Shown here piece after piece: positions 43,955 through 51,856 of a stretch of 64,000 nt of DNA; position 1 is the stretch's first letter; the number at the start of each line of letters is the position of its first letter. Source of the DNA: Chitinophagaceae bacterium (GTDB taxonomy: Bacteria; Bacteroidota; Bacteroidia; Chitinophagales; Chitinophagaceae); assembly GCA_022843585.1 (NCBI GenBank), contig JALHNJ010000007.1, positions 1 to 64,000 on the forward strand, in the 5' to 3' direction. The position numbers were made by a program, and so were the translations under genes. The notes beneath the pieces are model-generated. The model ran no database searches and was not told where the DNA came from. It saw nothing but the letters and a program-made list of their open reading frames with translations.

Positions 43955-45556
43955 TTATTGCTCACTCATCACCACAAACTCCTGCTCCAATCCCAATGAG
44001 TTATCATATAATTTTTGAATAAACTCCCTGCCCCATTTTGCATAATAGTAAGAAAGATTTTCCCTGCGTTCCTGTAATCCATTACCGGGAAATAATTGTT
44101 CTTTTATAGTATGTATTTGTCGCTGCCTGTCGGCGAACTTTCTTTTTTCTGCCCGCAGCATTTTCTTTTCTAACTCTTGCAGGCGATAAAGAGTTTGTAT
44201 TTTTAATGCCTCCACATGTTTTTCCAATGTTACATCAATAGCAACCGCCTGCTGTTTAATGCTGACGTATAATTGTTCTGCTGCCGAGAAAGTGCCATTC
44301 AGTTTTAATTTATTATCAGACTCCCTTGCTACTAACCGGTTTATCAACTCCTGCTCAGACAAAAAGAAATCTTCTGTTGTGAACCCAAGTTTACTGATAG
44401 CCTGTTGCCATTTTTTTTCTACTATTAAAAAGGAGTTGCGTAATACTAATACCGGGAAAGGCACTTTATAATGTTGAAACAAACTTTTTAATTGCAGCCA
44501 GTAAGCCGTTTCACCACCGCCCCCAATAAAAGCAATATTCGGCAAGATCGTTTCCTGGTATAAGCCTCTTAAAATCACATTCGGACTAAACCGTTCAGGG
44601 TGCTCTTTTAATTCGGTAAGAATTCCTGTTTCAGAAAAACTCTCTTCCCCATTTACCATTTTCCACTCTCCATTTTCTTTCTCTATCCTGTCTCTTCTAT
44701 TATCCTTCAAATAAAACAAATTGATCTCTCTTGGATTTGCCTGAACCTTGTATCCGGCCTCCGTTAGACCAGCTGCGGTTTGCTCTACGATGCCCGATGC
44801 AGTTTGGTGCAACAAATCATCTTCAAATATTTTTGCTGTCAGTTTTTTCAAATTTGCATTGTCGGGAAGCAATACAATTAATCCATACTCCGCAAATAAA
44901 GCATTCACAAAACTGAATGTTGCATCCTGTATGGTAGATCCTTCTTTATAATGCTGACGAAGTAATTCAACAATTTCATTCCCTGAAGAGTGTACGGTCA
45001 CCTGCCCTTCTATTGCATCAATCAATTTTACCAGTTGCTTATCGATCTTCATTCTGCCAACAGCACCGGTTTGCTTGGTTACCCAGGCTAATTTTTCTCC
45101 GCCCAACCATATATGATTCAGCTCATCCAGATCAGCATCTTCAGAACCAATATAAAATACCGGTACAAAATTATTTTCTGGCAGTGATGCAGATAACTGC
45201 TCCGCTAATTTAATAGCATGAAGAATTTTGTAAATGAAATATAGGGGGCCAGTAAAAATATTATTTTGATGGGCAGTAGTAATAGTGAATGTATTCTCCG
45301 ATAATAAAAGCTCGATATTAGTTTTTGTTTTATCAGAAATTGTCACAGCTGCATATTGCTTCTTCAATTCTTCTACCAGCACTTTGCGATTTACAGTAAA
45401 ATGCTTTCTTTCTTCAATTGCTTTTTTAATTCCCTGCCTGGTTGGTGGTTGTCCAAAAAAAGGTTCTAGTGCTACCGCATGGTCAATATAATCTGCTGCA
45501 ATCTTTGAGAAAGCTCCTGTTTGGCGGTAAGGTAAGCGGGTAGTTGTACAGTCCAT
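43955..45556 (-). CDS. bshC: Bacillithiol biosynthesis cysteine-adding enzyme BshC
   Basis: 533 residues. It ligates cysteine to GlcN-malate, the last step of bacillithiol synthesis. Family features: FTITTAHQNNIFTGPLYFIYKILHAIKLAEQL, NFVPVFYIGSEDADLDELNHIWLGG, FIGGGGETAYWLQLKSLF, and a C-terminal coiled-coil (LQELEKKMLRAEKRKFADRQRQIHTIKEQLFP). Length matches the family. bshB1 lies at 16747-17484. Starts at ATG 45556; probably monocistronic. Confidence 0.95.
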   Translation of the reverse strand: MDCTTTRLPYRQTGAFSKIAADYIDHAVALEPFFGQPPTRQGIKKAIEERKHFTVNRKVLVEELKKQYAAVTISDKTKTNIELLLSENTFTITTAHQNNIFTGPLYFIYKILHAIKLAEQLSASLPENNFVPVFYIGSEDADLDELNHIWLGGEKLAWVTKQTGAVGRMKIDKQLVKLIDAIEGQVTVHSSGNEIVELLRQHYKEGSTIQDATFSFVNALFAEYGLIVLLPDNANLKKLTAKIFEDDLLHQTASGIVEQTAAGLTEAGYKVQANPREINLFYLKDNRRDRIEKENGEWKMVNGEESFSETGILTELKEHPERFSPNVILRGLYQETILPNIAFIGGGGETAYWLQLKSLFQHYKVPFPVLVLRNSFLIVEKKWQQAISKLGFTTEDFFLSEQELINRLVARESDNKLKLNGTFSAAEQLYVSIKQQAVAIDVTLEKHVEALKIQTLYRLQELEKKMLRAEKRKFADRQRQIHTIKEQLFPGNGLQERRENLSYYYAKWGREFIQKLYDNSLGLEQEFVVMSEQ

Positions 45557-45616
45557 AATATCCCGTAAAAATAAAATTTGTTTGCCAGCGATCTGATACT
45601 GTTCTTAAAATTAACG

Positions 45617-46447
45617 TTACTTTACTTCATACGCTACAACTGTATTTTTCCAAAAGGTAGGCACATATAGTGTTTTTGTAGCTGGGTTGTATCCAATATC
45701 GGCTGAATTTATTTTAGCAGCTCTTCCATCCAACAGTATTTGTTTAGATCCCTCAGCAGCATTTACATGATATACTACGCCACCCCAGGTAGATACAATA
45801 AAATCATCCCCGCCAATATTTTCTATACCATCTGTTCCTCCTTCCATTCCATCTACGATCATGGTTAAGGATTTATCAGCATTTACTTTGTATAAGCCGC
45901 CAGCATCCAACACATATAAAACATCTTTATGAAACAACACTCCATTAGGACCTTTCAGGTTTTCCAGATGAACAGCAGCAATACCGTTCTGAATGCGATA
46001 CAATTTTTTAGCTTTTGAATCGGAAACATAAATCACTCCGCTACCATTAATAGAAATATCGTTTAATCCCACAGCACCCGGCACTTCAATAGTTGAAATT
46101 ATTCTTCCCTGGTGAAGATCAACGACCACTACCTTATCCATATCCGCCACAAATAAGGTATGATGATACAATCCCATTCCTTTTGGTGCATTAAAACCTG
46201 TGATCCATTCTGCATTTATCACTTTACCATCAACTCCCATCTTACCAATTGAACCAAGCCCATCTTTTCCCCATGGATCGGTACCTTCAATATTTGATAC
46301 ATATAACACCTGGTGATCGGGGTCGTATAAAACAGACTCCGGCACTTTAAATACAGAATCTGTTTCCCATCTTTTTACCAGCTCATGTTTTTGTGCAGTA
46401 GCAGTAAAACCAGCAGCAAGACAAAGAATTATAAAGAAATGCTTCAT
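45617..46447 (-). CDS. Exported SMP-30/gluconolactonase-like propeller protein
   Basis: 276 residues. Signal peptide 1-18 (ending TATAQ). Six-bladed propeller repeats follow: VPESVLYDPDHQVLYVSNIEGTDPWGKDG, GFNAPKGMGLYHHTLFVADMD, GLNDISINGSGVIYVSDSKAKKLYRI and GPNGVLFHKDVLYVLDAGG. These are SMP-30/strictosidine-synthase-like metal and substrate loops. The substrate is unknown. It is the last gene of the minus-strand run 50.3-45.6 kb, 35 nt after the FAD oxidoreductase. Confidence 0.85.
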   Translation of the reverse strand: MKHFFIILCLAAGFTATAQKHELVKRWETDSVFKVPESVLYDPDHQVLYVSNIEGTDPWGKDGLGSIGKMGVDGKVINAEWITGFNAPKGMGLYHHTLFVADMDKVVVVDLHQGRIISTIEVPGAVGLNDISINGSGVIYVSDSKAKKLYRIQNGIAAVHLENLKGPNGVLFHKDVLYVLDAGGLYKVNADKSLTMIVDGMEGGTDGIENIGGDDFIVSTWGGVVYHVNAAEGSKQILLDGRAAKINSADIGYNPATKTLYVPTFWKNTVVAYEVK

Positions 46448-46481
46448 ATAACAAGTTTAATCGGACATAAAGTTACACATC

Positions 46482-47750
46482 TCATGAAAACCTTTCAGGA
46501 TTAAATGGACTCATTCCCATCGATGTGTTTTTTGCATTGAGTATTTCATCCACCAATTTACCTGTTCCGGCACCCAAACTCAATCCCAACATGGAGTGAC
46601 CTGTTGCCACCGTCAGGTTCTCATACTTTTTAATACGTCCGATATAAGGCAACCCATCAGCTGAGCATGGACGATAGCCATACCAAATATTTTCTTTTGC
46701 TGGTAAAGGCACATCGAAATCTGGATAAAACCGTTTCACCGCATCCAATATTCCCTGCACACGGTTCATCCGTGGTGGTGTTTTATGAGAAGTAATTTCC
46801 ATCGTTCCGCCAAAGCGAATTTTATTACCGTCCATCGGAGTTATTGCAGCTCTTCCTTCAATCATCACTGCAGGATAATTTACTTTGTAGGGAGAATTTT
46901 CTAATGTAACAGAATAACCTCTTCCCGGCATCAATGGAATTTTTACATCCAGCAGTTTTGCAGTTTGTCTTCCCCATGAACCAGTCGCTATCACCACTTC
47001 ATCCGTATCAAATGAATTTTTATTTCCATTTACACTATTCGCTGTAATTACTTTATTTACTTTCCTTCCTTGCTTTTCAAATCCAACTACTTCTTCATTC
47101 GCAATCAGCTTCACTCCTTGCTGTTTCAAATACGTAAGCAGGCTTTTCATTAATTTGTTAGGAAAACAATGTGCATCACAATTAAATAAAATTGCTCCTT
47201 CTCCATTTATTCTTGTTTGCGGTTCCAGTGCCTGCAACTCATCTTTCGTCAACAATTTTGTATCAGTTAATCCCAATGCATGTGCTTTCTCTACGGCATG
47301 TCTTGCATGTTCTCCACCAGCTTCTGTTTGAAAAATTTCTAACAAGCCTTTACGTTCATACGAAAAATCAAATGCAGGAATTGATAGCCACGATTCATAT
47401 TCTCTCTTACTAAGTATGGCAATATCTCTCAACGGTACCGCAGCAGTTTCCACATGATTCTTTGTTGCACTGCGAACAAATTTCAGCCCCCAGTTGATCA
47501 AATTCCAATCCATACGCGGCTGCACATAGAAAGGACTTTTTGAATTCCACATCCATTTAAAACCCTGCTTTACTATTCCCGGTGTTGCCAGCGGAATAAA
47601 ATGACTGGGGCAGATATACCCACAATTACCATAGGAACAATTATCACTAAAATCGCCTTTGTCAACTACTGTTGCTTCCCAACCTGATCTTTGTAAATAA
47701 AATGCAGCACTTAACCCAATAATTCCGCCGCCAATAATTGTAACTTTCAT
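46482..47750 (-). CDS. FAD-dependent D-amino-acid dehydrogenase, probable D-hydroxyproline dehydrogenase
   Basis: 422 residues from ATG 47750. The longer GTG-start reading runs through a dispersed repeat and is rejected. DadA-like flavoenzyme: KVTIIGGGIIGLSAAFYLQRSGW is the FAD Rossmann motif, then NCSYGNCGYICPSHFIPLATPGIV, GRGYSVTLEN and GYRPCSADGLPYIGRI. The position near a 4-hydroxyproline epimerase, a DapA-family enzyme and a 2-oxoglutarate-semialdehyde dehydrogenase suggests it oxidises cis-4-hydroxy-D-proline. General D-amino acids are the alternative. Confidence 0.88.
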   Translation of the reverse strand: MKVTIIGGGIIGLSAAFYLQRSGWEATVVDKGDFSDNCSYGNCGYICPSHFIPLATPGIVKQGFKWMWNSKSPFYVQPRMDWNLINWGLKFVRSATKNHVETAAVPLRDIAILSKREYESWLSIPAFDFSYERKGLLEIFQTEAGGEHARHAVEKAHALGLTDTKLLTKDELQALEPQTRINGEGAILFNCDAHCFPNKLMKSLLTYLKQQGVKLIANEEVVGFEKQGRKVNKVITANSVNGNKNSFDTDEVVIATGSWGRQTAKLLDVKIPLMPGRGYSVTLENSPYKVNYPAVMIEGRAAITPMDGNKIRFGGTMEITSHKTPPRMNRVQGILDAVKRFYPDFDVPLPAKENIWYGYRPCSADGLPYIGRIKKYENLTVATGHSMLGLSLGAGTGKLVDEILNAKNTSMGMSPFNPERFS

Positions 47751-47787
47751 TTGTTTACTCTTAATATTTTTTTTGCCAACTGCATTG

Positions 47788-47842
47788 CTACTATCATCTT
47801 CGTTGCGTCGCACTCTTGTACTGCATGAATTCTACTCAGCAT
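47788..47842 (+). repeat. Dispersed 55-nt intergenic repeat, copy A
   Basis: Pattern CTACTATCA-N6-TTGCGTCGCACTCTTGTAC-N15-CAGCAT. The 19-nt core at 47803-47821 is identical to the core of copy B at 51639-51657, with the same spacing to both flanking words. It lies between the Gfo/Idh/MocA gene and the FAD oxidoreductase gene. Confidence 0.75.
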
Positions 47843-47876
47843 TTTCCATTTCTCTGCCACCCCTTACAATTTCACT

Positions 47877-49208
47877 TTACAGTTTAGGAATTTTATACCC
47901 ATTATGATATGCCGCTGCAAGATATTTCTTATTGATCTTTTCATCCGTAAAACGGCCCGTAGATTTATTCCAGCTTAATTTCTTGCCGGAACGAAAAGCA
48001 ATGTTTCCCATTTGACTCAAGACTGCAATATGCGAAGCCGATTCGATCGGGCATTTTAACTCTGCTAACTTTCTTGAACGTATCACATTCACAAAGTTCT
48101 CCATGTGTTTATCCAGGCCGTTATCAATACGAAGCTTTCTTTCTACTTTGATTTTATTTGTACTTCGGCCTTCTTCTACTACTTCCCATCCGCTTCTGTC
48201 GAGTTCTAATGTACCGTTATCGCCAATAAAAGCAATGCCATGTTCTCTATTGAACAATCCATTTTGAATTCCTAATGCATGGTCCCAAACCAGGTTGAAC
48301 TTATCAAACTCGTACATGGTACATAATGTATCCGGTGTTTCCTGCGGCGAATTAGGGTCAGCAAAATTTCCGCCCATAGCACTGATTGTTTTAGGAACAG
48401 TTGCATTCATTCCCAGCAATGCATAATCTAATAAATGTACCCCCCAATCCGTCATCAACCCTCCTGCATAATCCCAAAACCAGCGGAAAGTAAAATGAAA
48501 CCGATTCGTATTAAAAGCCCTCTTCGCTGCGGGCCCCAACCATCTGTCATAATCAATACCAGCAGGCACCGCAGAATCAGCCACAAAAGGAATTGGTTTT
48601 TTCCAACCCAAATAGCACCACACTTTTACGGTACGAATATTTCCCAACTTTCCAGAATGAACAAAATCCACCGCATCCACAAAATGTTGTTGACTACGCT
48701 GCCATTGCCCTGCCTGCACTACCCTGTTATATTTCTTTTGTGCAGCTATCATCACATTACATTCTGTAATGGAATTACCAACTGGTTTTTCTACATACAC
48801 ATCTTTACCAGCCTGGCAGGCATCCACCATTTGCAAACAATGCCAATGGTCAGGAGTGCCGATGATAACAGCATCCACTTCATTCATATCCAACAAACCC
48901 CGATGATCATTAAATGTTTTCAGTTTAGAAACATCAATATTCATCTTTGTTAATTCAGCTAATCTTTTATCGATCACATTTTTGTCAATATCACAAATAG
49001 CAACAAGATTTACACCCGGTACTTTTAATATTGCCAGCAGGTTCGACCAACCCATACCATTCACTCCTATCACACCTACATTTACCTGGTCAGATGGTGC
49101 AATCCTATTTTTGAAAATCGCAAACACATCATTGTTCATTGCAGAAGCAAGGAATGCACCTGCAGTAAGAGCAGAAGCCTGGTAGAGAAATTTTTTTCTT
49201 GATAACAT
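47877..49208 (-). CDS. Exported Gfo/Idh/MocA-family oxidoreductase
   Basis: 443 residues. The N-terminus MLSRKKFLYQASALTAGAFLAS is a Tat-like or Sec export signal with no twin Arg (RKK). Rossmann motif VNVGVIGVNGMGWSNL and the family signature DVYVEKPVGNSITE follow. Then a C-terminal Gfo/Idh domain (GQWQRSQQHFVDAV, FHFTFRWFWDYAGGLMTDWGVHLLDYAL). The family oxidises or isomerises sugars and cyclitols with NAD(P). The substrate here is unknown and no sugar genes flank it. Its place between two hydroxyproline-pathway enzymes is puzzling. Confidence 0.9.
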   Translation of the reverse strand: MLSRKKFLYQASALTAGAFLASAMNNDVFAIFKNRIAPSDQVNVGVIGVNGMGWSNLLAILKVPGVNLVAICDIDKNVIDKRLAELTKMNIDVSKLKTFNDHRGLLDMNEVDAVIIGTPDHWHCLQMVDACQAGKDVYVEKPVGNSITECNVMIAAQKKYNRVVQAGQWQRSQQHFVDAVDFVHSGKLGNIRTVKVWCYLGWKKPIPFVADSAVPAGIDYDRWLGPAAKRAFNTNRFHFTFRWFWDYAGGLMTDWGVHLLDYALLGMNATVPKTISAMGGNFADPNSPQETPDTLCTMYEFDKFNLVWDHALGIQNGLFNREHGIAFIGDNGTLELDRSGWEVVEEGRSTNKIKVERKLRIDNGLDKHMENFVNVIRSRKLAELKCPIESASHIAVLSQMGNIAFRSGKKLSWNKSTGRFTDEKINKKYLAAAYHNGYKIPKL

Positions 49209-49289
49209 AAATGTTATTTTTCATTGTGAAAACTCACCCTGCAATAGAGAATATTACATCTCAGGAAACCATTCACATTTCACCATTCA

Positions 49290-50291
49290 CTAAATCACCT
49301 GGAACCCATACGCATAAGGGTCGTCATCCGTATCTATCGAAATAGTATTGTGTCCATAAATTTTTGCCCAGCCTTCTACCGATGGCCGAATGGCAGGTTT
49401 GCCGGCAACTGTTAGCTCTTCTTCGATCCGCCCAATGAATTTACTGCCGATAATACTTTCATGGATAAACTCATCTCCCATCTTCAACTTTCCTTTGGCA
49501 TACCATTGTGCCATTCTCGCTGATGTTCCCGTACCGCAGGGTGAACGATCAATCGCTTTATCACCATAGAAAACTGCATTTCTTGCAGTCGAATTTTCAT
49601 CCAGCACTGCACCAGTCCACAGAATATGTGAGCAGCCATTTATTGTTGCATCGTCCGGATGTACAAATTCATATTTGGCATTAATATTTTTCCGCAACTG
49701 CCTTGCCCATGCAATTAATTTATCAGCCGGGTAATGTTCCAGTCCTCTAAAATTTTTCTGCACATCAACTATCGCATAAAAATTTCCGCCATACGAAACA
49801 TCTATTACCAACTCTCCTAGGTCCGGACACTCAACCGGCAATTCTGTAGAATGTAAATACGCCGGGACATTCGTAAGCTTTACACTTTTTACTTTTGAAT
49901 TTTGCATTTCGTAGTTGATCATCACCAATCCGGCCGGAGCTTCCATCCTCACCACTCCCGGAATTTTTGGTTGTATCAATCCTTCTTCAATGGCAATGGT
50001 GATGGTACCGATAGTTCCATGACCGCACATAGGCAGGCAACCACTGGTTTCAATAAATAAAACAGCCACATCATTTTGTGGATCATGCGGTAGATAGAGA
50101 ATACTGCCACTCATCATATCATGCCCCCTCGGTTCAAACATCAGCCCTGTTCTTATCCAATCGTACTCCCGGAGAAAATGCTGTCGCTTTTCACTCATGT
50201 TTTTACCTTCCAATATCGGTCCGCCTTCTTTTACTAACCGAACAGGATTACCACAGGTATGTGCATCAATGCAATTAAAGAGGTGCTTCAT
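49290..50291 (-). CDS. 4-Hydroxyproline 2-epimerase (proline racemase family)
   Basis: 333 residues. Epimerises trans-4-hydroxy-L-proline to cis-4-hydroxy-D-proline. The two catalytic cysteines are C89 (LPMCGHGTIG) and C252 (DRSPCGTGTSARMA). DAHTCGNPVRLV and the GLMFEPRGHDMMSGSILY stretch are typical of the hydroxyproline branch rather than proline racemase. First gene of a minus-strand run with Gfo/Idh/MocA, FAD oxidoreductase and propeller genes; divergent from the sterol-desaturase-family gene. A short intergenic region with CATTCAC words (about 49255-49287) lies downstream. Confidence 0.93.
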   Translation of the reverse strand: MKHLFNCIDAHTCGNPVRLVKEGGPILEGKNMSEKRQHFLREYDWIRTGLMFEPRGHDMMSGSILYLPHDPQNDVAVLFIETSGCLPMCGHGTIGTITIAIEEGLIQPKIPGVVRMEAPAGLVMINYEMQNSKVKSVKLTNVPAYLHSTELPVECPDLGELVIDVSYGGNFYAIVDVQKNFRGLEHYPADKLIAWARQLRKNINAKYEFVHPDDATINGCSHILWTGAVLDENSTARNAVFYGDKAIDRSPCGTGTSARMAQWYAKGKLKMGDEFIHESIIGSKFIGRIEEELTVAGKPAIRPSVEGWAKIYGHNTISIDTDDDPYAYGFQVI

Positions 50292-50326
50292 TCAATTTTT
50301 GTAAATTCGTTATATATTGCTTGCAA

Positions 50327-51601
50327 ATGGAAACTTACGGAAAGATACTACTCATCGCAATGCCAGCCTTTTTGCTGCTTGTACTTTTTGAAAAATGGTA
50401 TGGCTGGCGCAAAGGAAAAGACACGGTGCGGAATATGGACATGGTGAGCAGCCTCAGCAGCGGCGTTACCAATGTTACCAAAGATGTGATTGGCTTGTAC
50501 CTGGTCATTCTGTCCTACCCATTTTTTCTAAACAATATAGCTGTTACAAGCATCCAGGCTACGATACCGGTTTATATTATTGCTTTTTTTGCATTGGATT
50601 TTGCCGGCTATTGGGTACATCGCCTTCAACATGTAAACAATTTTTTCTGGAACGGCCATATTGTGCATCACAGTAGCGAAGAATTTAATTTGGCCTGTGC
50701 GTTGCGCCAAAGTATTTCATCGATTGTAAAAATATTTGCTGTTTTTTTATTGCCAGCTGCATTACTCGGTGTTCCGGCAGAAGTGATTGGCGTTGTTGCC
50801 CCGTTGCATTTGTTTGCACAGTTCTGGTATCACACCCAGCATATCAATCGCATGGGATTTTTAGAAAAAATAATTGTAACCCCTTCTCATCATAGAGTAC
50901 ACCATGCCATTAACCCGGAGTATATTGATAAAAACTACGGGCAGATATTTATTTTTTGGGATAGATGGTTTGGCACTTTTCAGGAAGAGCTTCCGAATGT
51001 ACCGCCAGTATATGGAATTACAAGACCGGTTCGCACCTGGAATCCGATCAAAATAAATTTTCAGCATGTATGGTTACTGATAAAAGATGCGTGGCGCACC
51101 AACAACTGGAAAGACAAATTCTTATTATGGTTTAAACCAACCGGCTACCGCCCTGCTGATGTAGCAGCCAAATACCCGGTGTATAAAATTGAAGATGTTT
51201 ATCATTTTGATAAATATGATACCCGCACTTCACCGGCATTTAATACCTGGTGCTGGGTGCAATTATTAATGCTGCTTTTATTTACCAGCTATTTGTTTGG
51301 CAATATTGCATTGCTAAACAGTTTGGATAAATCCTATATTATCTGGTATGGAGCCTTTCTTTTTGTAAGTGTGTATGCACTTACTGATCTGATGGATAGA
51401 AACCAGTATGCAATTATTCCCGAAGTACTACGCAGCGGTTTGGGACTTTATTTTTTATATACACAGAATGATTGGTTCGGTGCCGGCCAATGGCTTTCTT
51501 CTGTACACTATATTTTCGAAGCTTATTTTATTTTGTCCATTTTGGTGGCAGGATGGTTTGTACTAAAGCATAAAAAGGAAGATTCAATGGTAATTGCTTA
51601 G
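50327..51601 (+). CDS. Sterol desaturase / fatty acid hydroxylase family membrane protein
   Basis: 424 residues from ATG 50327. Di-iron histidine clusters: HRLQH, GHIVHHSSEEFN, HTQHINR and TPSHHRVHH. About four to five helices surround this FA_hydroxylase domain (residues 25-260). A C-terminal extension of about 150 residues has four further helices (WCWVQLLMLLLFTSYLFG, FLFVSVYALTDLMD and others), a form seen in alkylglycerol-monooxygenase-like and Bacteroidota proteins. It hydroxylates or desaturates a lipid; the substrate is unknown. Divergent from the epimerase. Confidence 0.9.
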   Translation: METYGKILLIAMPAFLLLVLFEKWYGWRKGKDTVRNMDMVSSLSSGVTNVTKDVIGLYLVILSYPFFLNNIAVTSIQATIPVYIIAFFALDFAGYWVHRLQHVNNFFWNGHIVHHSSEEFNLACALRQSISSIVKIFAVFLLPAALLGVPAEVIGVVAPLHLFAQFWYHTQHINRMGFLEKIIVTPSHHRVHHAINPEYIDKNYGQIFIFWDRWFGTFQEELPNVPPVYGITRPVRTWNPIKINFQHVWLLIKDAWRTNNWKDKFLLWFKPTGYRPADVAAKYPVYKIEDVYHFDKYDTRTSPAFNTWCWVQLLMLLLFTSYLFGNIALLNSLDKSYIIWYGAFLFVSVYALTDLMDRNQYAIIPEVLRSGLGLYFLYTQNDWFGAGQWLSSVHYIFEAYFILSILVAGWFVLKHKKEDSMVIA

Positions 51602-51623
51602 TACTTTTTTTACCGCCTTATTA

Positions 51624-51678
51624 CTACTATCAGCCTAATTGCGTCGCACTCTTGTACGTTCTGATCTCTATTCAGCAT
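51624..51678 (+). repeat. Dispersed 55-nt intergenic repeat, copy B
   Basis: Same word order and spacing as copy A at 47788-47842, with the 19-nt identical core at 51639-51657. It lies just after the sterol-desaturase-family gene, in the same orientation as copy A. Confidence 0.75.
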
Positions 51679-51799
51679 AGTAGAAGTTTTGCTTCACCTA
51701 TTATAGCTCTTGTTAATAAGCACTGTTTGCAACTTACAATTGTTGAAAACCTGTTTACAATTGCCCTCCGCTAATACCCATGCCAGCAGGCGAATATTC

Positions 51800-51807
51800 T
51801 ACTTTTG
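51800..51807 (+). promoter_or_regulatory. -7 box (TACTTTTG) for the TPR-Ppx gene
   Basis: Exact TAnnTTTG match 49 nt before the ATG at 51857. Confidence 0.4.
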
Positions 51808-51856
51808 TCTGTAAGTTTCAACACTTCGTTTTATTGTGTTAATTCAATCTCCAAGT

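Noticed and set aside
44630-44700. Possible repeat insertion in bshC (EWKMVNGEE segment, CATTTACCATTTTCC words)
   Set aside because: The words resemble intergenic CATTCAC repeats, but the segment appears to align with BshC homologues without a length change, so it is probably native.
47751-47813. N-terminal extension of the FAD oxidoreductase from GTG 47813
   Set aside because: It translates part of the dispersed 55-nt repeat; the Rossmann fold starts at the ATG at 47750.
48435-48953. 172-codon plus-strand frame
   Set aside because: Antisense shadow of the Gfo/Idh/MocA gene; His/Ile/Pro-rich with no motif.
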